Below are positions 14,294 to 17,542 of a stretch of DNA of 17,542 nucleotides, in pieces; position 1 is the stretch's first letter; every line of letters starts with the position of its first letter. The position numbers and the translations under genes were made by a program. The notes under the pieces are model-generated. The model was not told where the DNA came from. It worked only from the letters and a program-made list of their open reading frames with translations, and ran no database searches. Source of the DNA: Bacteroidales bacterium (GTDB lineage Bacteria > Bacteroidota > Bacteroidia > Bacteroidales > WCHB1-69). The DNA lies in contig JAEEUY010000138.1 in NCBI GenBank assembly GCA_016290715.1, forward strand, positions 1 through 17,542. Reading direction: 5' to 3'.

Positions 14294-16309
14294 ATGTCAG
14301 AAGAAATTATCAACAATCCGGAAGAAGTTATTTCCGAAAACCAACCAGTAGAAGAAACTCCAGCTGTTGAGGAAACTCCAGTTGCAGAAGAAAACCAACC
14401 AGTAGAAGAAGCTCCAGTTGCAGCAGAGGAAACCCCAGCTGTTGAGAAAACTCCAGCTCAAGAAGCTGCCCCTGCGCCAGAAGCTGCAGAATTACCGGAA
14501 ACACCTAAAGCACCAAGAAAAGCAAGAGAGATTGAAAATGTTTATGGTTCAATCGAAAACTTTGATTGGAATGCCTTGGACAAAAAAGGTAATGCCTACA
14601 ATGCAGAAGAAACGAAAAAATTGGAAGAGCTTTACACCAAATCATTCAAATCTATTGATGAGGGTGGTGTGATCAATGGTACCGTGGTTTCTATTAATTC
14701 ACGCGAAATCGTTGTTAATATCGGTTTTAAATCGGATGGCGTTATCTCCGCTTCGGAACTTCGCTATAACCCAGATTTGAAAATTGGTGACGAAATCGAA
14801 GTTTATGTTGAAAGTCAAGAAGACGCAACAGGTCAGTTGATCCTTTCGCATAAAAAAGCTCGTTTGTTGAAGTCTTGGTTGCGTGTTAACAAAGCATATG
14901 ATGACGAAGAGGTTATCACAGGTTATGTTAAATGCAGAACCAAAGGCGGTTTGATCGTTGACGTATTTGGTATTGAAGCATTCTTGCCAGGTTCTCAAAT
15001 TGATGTCAAACCAATCAGAGATTACGATGTTTTTGTTGACAAGACGATGGATTTCAAAGTTGTAAAAATCAACCAAGAGTTCAAGAATGTTGTCGTTTCC
15101 CACAAAGCATTGATTGAAGACGAGTTAGAAGCACAAAAGGCCGAAATTATTGCAAGACTTGAAAAAGGTCAGGTATTGGAAGGCACGGTTAAAAATATCA
15201 CCAATTACGGTGTGTTTGTTGACCTCGGCGGCGTAGATGGTTTGATTCATATTACCGACCTCTCTTGGGGTAGAATCATCCATCCTGAAGAAATTGTTAA
15301 GTTGGATGAAAAAATCAATGTGGTTATTTTGGATTTCGATGAAAACAAAAAACGTATCGCTCTCGGCTTGAAACAATTGACTCCTCATCCATGGGATGCT
15401 CTTGACCCGAATCTCAAAGTGGGTGATAAAGTTCATGGCAAAGTTGTGGTTATTGCAGACTACGGCGCATTCCTCGAAATCATGCCTGGCGTTGAAGGGT
15501 TGATCCATGTTTCTGAAATGTCATGGTCACAACACCTCCGTACCGCTCATGATTTCTTGAAAGTGGGTGATGAAATTGATGCCGTTCTTCTTACTTTGGA
15601 CAAGGAAGAAAGAAAGATGTCATTGGGTATCAAACAATTGATTCCAGACCCATGGGAAAAAATCACTGAAAAATATCCTGTTGGCTCTAAACATACCGCT
15701 ACAGTTAGAAACTTCACTAACTTCGGTATCTTTGTTGAACTCGAAGAAGGCGTTGACGGCTTGATCCATATTTCTGACCTTTCATGGTCTAAGAAAATCA
15801 AACATCCTGCAGAATTTACGAAAATCGGTGAAAGTATCGATGTGGTAGTTCTTGAAGTGGATGTTGAAAACAGAAGATTGAGCCTTGGCCACAAACAACT
15901 TGAAGAAAATCCATGGGATGTGTTTGAAACAATCTTTACCGTTGGTTCAGAACACGAAGGCACCATTGTTAGCCAAAACGATAAGGGTGTGGTAGTTTCT
16001 CTTCCATACGGAATCGAAGGTTTCGCATACAATCGCAATCTTTTGAAAGAAGACGGTACCACCGCCAAAGTTGATGAAACTTTGAAATTCAAAGTAATTG
16101 AATTCTCTAAAGAAGCGAAGAAAATAAACTTGTCGCATACCAGAACATGGCAAGCCACTCCTGAAGAAGAAAAGAAGAAAGCTTTGTCAGAGGATAAAAA
16201 GAAAGCGAAAGAAATTGCCAAAATAAACGAAAATGTTGAAAAAACAACATTGGGCGATCTGGAAGCTCTTCAAGCATTGAAAAAGAATTTAGAAGAATCT
16301 GAAAACTAA
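14294..16309 (+). CDS. rpsA: 30S ribosomal protein S1
   Basis: This 671-residue S1 binds mRNA on the 30S subunit and promotes initiation. It carries six S1 (OB-fold) domains at about 124-189, 207-271, 292-362, 376-447, 462-534 and 549-616. Domains 3-5 show the classic GxVFVDL...GLIHITDLSW pattern. An acidic, low-complexity extension (about residues 1-78) rich in Pro, Glu, Val and Ala precedes them, and a charged helical tail ends in TTLGDLEALQALKKNL. The frame is also open from ATG 14264 (MGSVEPNLIS...). I chose 14294 because MSEE is a common start for this type of S1 and there is no Shine-Dalgarno sequence at either place. It is transcribed divergently from efp and ends at a strong terminator. 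Confidence 0.96.
   Translation: MSEEIINNPEEVISENQPVEETPAVEETPVAEENQPVEEAPVAAEETPAVEKTPAQEAAPAPEAAELPETPKAPRKAREIENVYGSIENFDWNALDKKGNAYNAEETKKLEELYTKSFKSIDEGGVINGTVVSINSREIVVNIGFKSDGVISASELRYNPDLKIGDEIEVYVESQEDATGQLILSHKKARLLKSWLRVNKAYDDEEVITGYVKCRTKGGLIVDVFGIEAFLPGSQIDVKPIRDYDVFVDKTMDFKVVKINQEFKNVVVSHKALIEDELEAQKAEIIARLEKGQVLEGTVKNITNYGVFVDLGGVDGLIHITDLSWGRIIHPEEIVKLDEKINVVILDFDENKKRIALGLKQLTPHPWDALDPNLKVGDKVHGKVVVIADYGAFLEIMPGVEGLIHVSEMSWSQHLRTAHDFLKVGDEIDAVLLTLDKEERKMSLGIKQLIPDPWEKITEKYPVGSKHTATVRNFTNFGIFVELEEGVDGLIHISDLSWSKKIKHPAEFTKIGESIDVVVLEVDVENRRLSLGHKQLEENPWDVFETIFTVGSEHEGTIVSQNDKGVVVSLPYGIEGFAYNRNLLKEDGTTAKVDETLKFKVIEFSKEAKKINLSHTRTWQATPEEEKKKALSEDKKKAKEIAKINENVEKTTLGDLEALQALKKNLEESEN
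14336..14410 (+). repeat. rpsA: Direct repeat in the S1 N-terminal extension
   Basis: A 21-nt sequence at 14336-14356 recurs without change at 14390-14410 (54 bp, 18 codons apart), encoding ENQPVEE twice. The intervening and following PAVEETP/PVAEE units are imperfect copies, so the extension seems to have grown by in-frame tandem duplication. Confidence 0.8.
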
Positions 16310-16328
16310 TACTTTTTTTCAAATCGTG

Positions 16329-16360
16329 AAAAAGCCTGCCTCTATGACAGGCTTTTTTTC
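16329..16360 (+). terminator. Intrinsic terminator after rpsA
   Basis: AAAAAGCCTG (16329-16338) pairs perfectly with CAGGCTTTTT (16348-16357) around a 9-nt loop and runs into a seven-T tract. It lies 20 nt after the rpsA stop. The A-run on the left side would also give a T-tract on the other strand, but no minus-strand gene ends here. Confidence 0.9.
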
Positions 16361-16395
16361 ACTTTATAAAGACCTGTTCATCAACCGTTTTTCTT

Positions 16396-17166
16396 ATGAG
16401 AGAGGTAAAACCAAAAAAATATCTTGGCCAGCATTTTCTATGTGACACACGGATTGCCCAAGATATTGTGAATGCCCTTCAAACGCCGAACCCCAATTTG
16501 CTTGAAATAGGTCCTGGTATGGGCGTTCTGACACAGTATCTGTTGACAAAGGAGGATGTCCGTTTCTCTGTCGTTGAGATTGATGCGGAGTCGGTGGCAT
16601 ATTTAAAGCAAAAGTTCCCTTCCTTAGCAGGAAAAATCATCGCTGATGACTTTTTGCAGCTTCCCCTCCATGAGATGTACCATGAACCTTTGACCATCAT
16701 TGGCAATTTCCCATATAATATTTCCTCTCAAATTCTTTTTAAGATATATGAGAATAAGGAACTTGTAACTGAAATGGTGGGAATGTTCCAAAAGGAGGTG
16801 GCCGAGCGCATCGCCGCTGCCCCCGGGAAAAAAACATACGGTATTCTGAGCGTACTGCTCCAAGCCTATTTCGACATGGAATATCTTTTTACGGTTCATG
16901 AAAACTCGTTTTCTCCGCCCCCGAAGGTGAAGTCCGCAGTGATCAGGATGAAACGCAATCCCGACAAGCAATTGCATTGTGATGAGTCCTTGTTTAAAAA
17001 AGTAGTCAAGACGGCCTTTAACCAGCGCCGCAAAACCATTCGCAATTCATTGAAAATTTTTAACTTTGCAAACGGATTTTTGCAGCAGGAAATTTTTAAT
17101 GCCCGTCCCGAACAATTGTCGGTTCGTGATTTTGAGTTTATCTGTCAGAATATTATGGAAGATTAG
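16396..17166 (+). CDS. rsmA: 16S rRNA dimethyladenosine transferase RsmA (KsgA)
   Basis: This 256-residue enzyme dimethylates two adjacent adenosines in the 3'-terminal helix 45 of 16S rRNA using S-adenosylmethionine, a late checkpoint of 30S assembly. Family motifs are KKYLGQHFL at 7-15, the SAM motif EIGPGMG at 37-43, acidic VVEID at 59-63, IIADDFL at 81-87, catalytic NFPYNIS at 104-110 (Phe in place of the more usual Leu), and FSPPPKVKSAVI at 172-183. The C-terminal domain has AFNQRRKTIRNSL at about 207-219. It starts 35 nt after the rpsA terminator, and no separate promoter with a TAnnTTTG box is visible. The next gene follows after two bases. Confidence 0.97.
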   Translation: MREVKPKKYLGQHFLCDTRIAQDIVNALQTPNPNLLEIGPGMGVLTQYLLTKEDVRFSVVEIDAESVAYLKQKFPSLAGKIIADDFLQLPLHEMYHEPLTIIGNFPYNISSQILFKIYENKELVTEMVGMFQKEVAERIAAAPGKKTYGILSVLLQAYFDMEYLFTVHENSFSPPPKVKSAVIRMKRNPDKQLHCDESLFKKVVKTAFNQRRKTIRNSLKIFNFANGFLQQEIFNARPEQLSVRDFEFICQNIMED

Positions 17167-17168
17167 CT

Positions 17169-17542
17169 ATGTTAAAGAGGATTGTAGGTTTGTTGTCTTT
17201 GTTTATGTTATTGGGTTTCTATTCGTTGGAAGCACAAAAGTATGTCCATAGTGTGGGGGCTGTATTGGGAAGCAATAATGGGTTTTCCTATAAGGTTTAT
17301 CCCAGTGAAGAGGTGGGGATCCAATTGGAACTGGCCCAAAAGTTTACGTATAATACGGATTTTGATGGATCTTTTCCGATGTTTTCGGTTGATTTAACCC
17401 CTCATGTGATGCGACATTGGCAAATGAAAAAGCAGGAATGGAATTTTCTGATGGGCGGGGGATGTGTGATCGGTTATAATTGGTATTTAAAAAGGTTGGA
17501 AGCCTTCAAATTCGGCATTGACCTGATTACAGGTTTTGAGTA
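17169..17542 (+). CDS. Secreted, probable outer-membrane beta-barrel protein, C-terminus cut by window edge
   Basis: 124 complete residues are visible and the frame is open to the edge. The N-terminus MLKRIVGLLSLFMLLGFYSLEAQ is a Sec signal peptide with cleavage near EAQ. The mature part has alternating hydrophobic residues, glycines and aromatics (SVGAVLGSNNGFSYKVY, EVGIQLELAQKF, FLMGGGCVIGYNWYL), the pattern of short transmembrane beta strands in small outer-membrane barrels. It starts two bases after rsmA, with GGAAGA six bases before the ATG, so it is likely co-transcribed with rsmA. I do not recognise a named family and propose no function beyond outer-membrane localisation. Confidence 0.7.
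   Translation, partial: MLKRIVGLLSLFMLLGFYSLEAQKYVHSVGAVLGSNNGFSYKVYPSEEVGIQLELAQKFTYNTDFDGSFPMFSVDLTPHVMRHWQMKKQEWNFLMGGGCVIGYNWYLKRLEAFKFGIDLITGFE

Noticed and set aside
15547..16221. Minus-strand open frame (224 codons) inside rpsA
   Set aside because: The Ser/Phe-rich translation arises from the antisense of S1-domain codons, and rpsA in this region is certain.
1..17542. Defence, phage, CRISPR or transposon genes
   Set aside because: Every substantial coding frame is a housekeeping, envelope or unknown secreted gene. I saw no spacer-repeat pattern, terminal inverted repeats, transposase or integrase motifs.

Overview
The window looks like a housekeeping stretch of a Bacteroidota chromosome, most likely Bacteroidales or a relative. 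Four things point there: AT-rich spacers; promoter boxes of the Bacteroidetes type (TAnnTTTG at -7, in one case with TTTG at -33); start sites mostly without a Shine-Dalgarno sequence; and family-specific proteins, namely S1 with a long acidic Pro/Glu/Ala N-terminus, an LpxD-like paralogue directly behind efp, a GH133-type debranching enzyme, and secreted proteins with signal peptides ending in SAQ or EAQ. I see no rRNA, tRNA, CRISPR array, insertion sequence, phage gene or defence system.

Layout. Almost everything left of about 13.9 kb is on the minus strand and is read right to left. (1) efp and an LpxD-like acyltransferase share a TAATG junction and end at a strong hairpin terminator. (2) A GlcNAc-kinase-like BadF/BadG ATPase follows directly from a near-consensus promoter that abuts that terminator. 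(3) A glycogen-debranching enzyme has its own -7 box. It is followed after 44 nt by the tightly packed run ribD, yigZ, recG, a secreted protein of unknown function, and a secreted leucine-rich-repeat protein. (4) typA (GTG start), folB and nadE form a third unit with gaps of 1 and 11 nt, followed by a lipoprotein gene cut by the left edge. On the plus strand, from about 14.2 kb, rpsA ends at a clear intrinsic terminator. Next come rsmA/ksgA and, two bases later, a secreted probable outer-membrane beta-barrel protein cut by the right edge.

How the genes fit together. Translation and ribosome functions dominate: EF-P, S1, the 16S rRNA dimethyltransferase RsmA and the ribosome-associated GTPase TypA. 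efp and rpsA diverge from one regulatory region of about 370 bp. Cofactor synthesis is represented by RibD (riboflavin), FolB (folate) and NadE (NAD). RecG handles stalled forks. The debranching enzyme and sugar kinase belong to glycan/carbohydrate metabolism, and the LpxD-like protein belongs to envelope lipid chemistry.

The parts not explained by known biology are the secreted 487-residue protein and LRR protein behind recG, the two edge-truncated exported proteins, the exact role of the LpxD paralogue, and some altered motifs in NadE. I found no convincing evidence of a new multi-gene system. The findings are modest leads.
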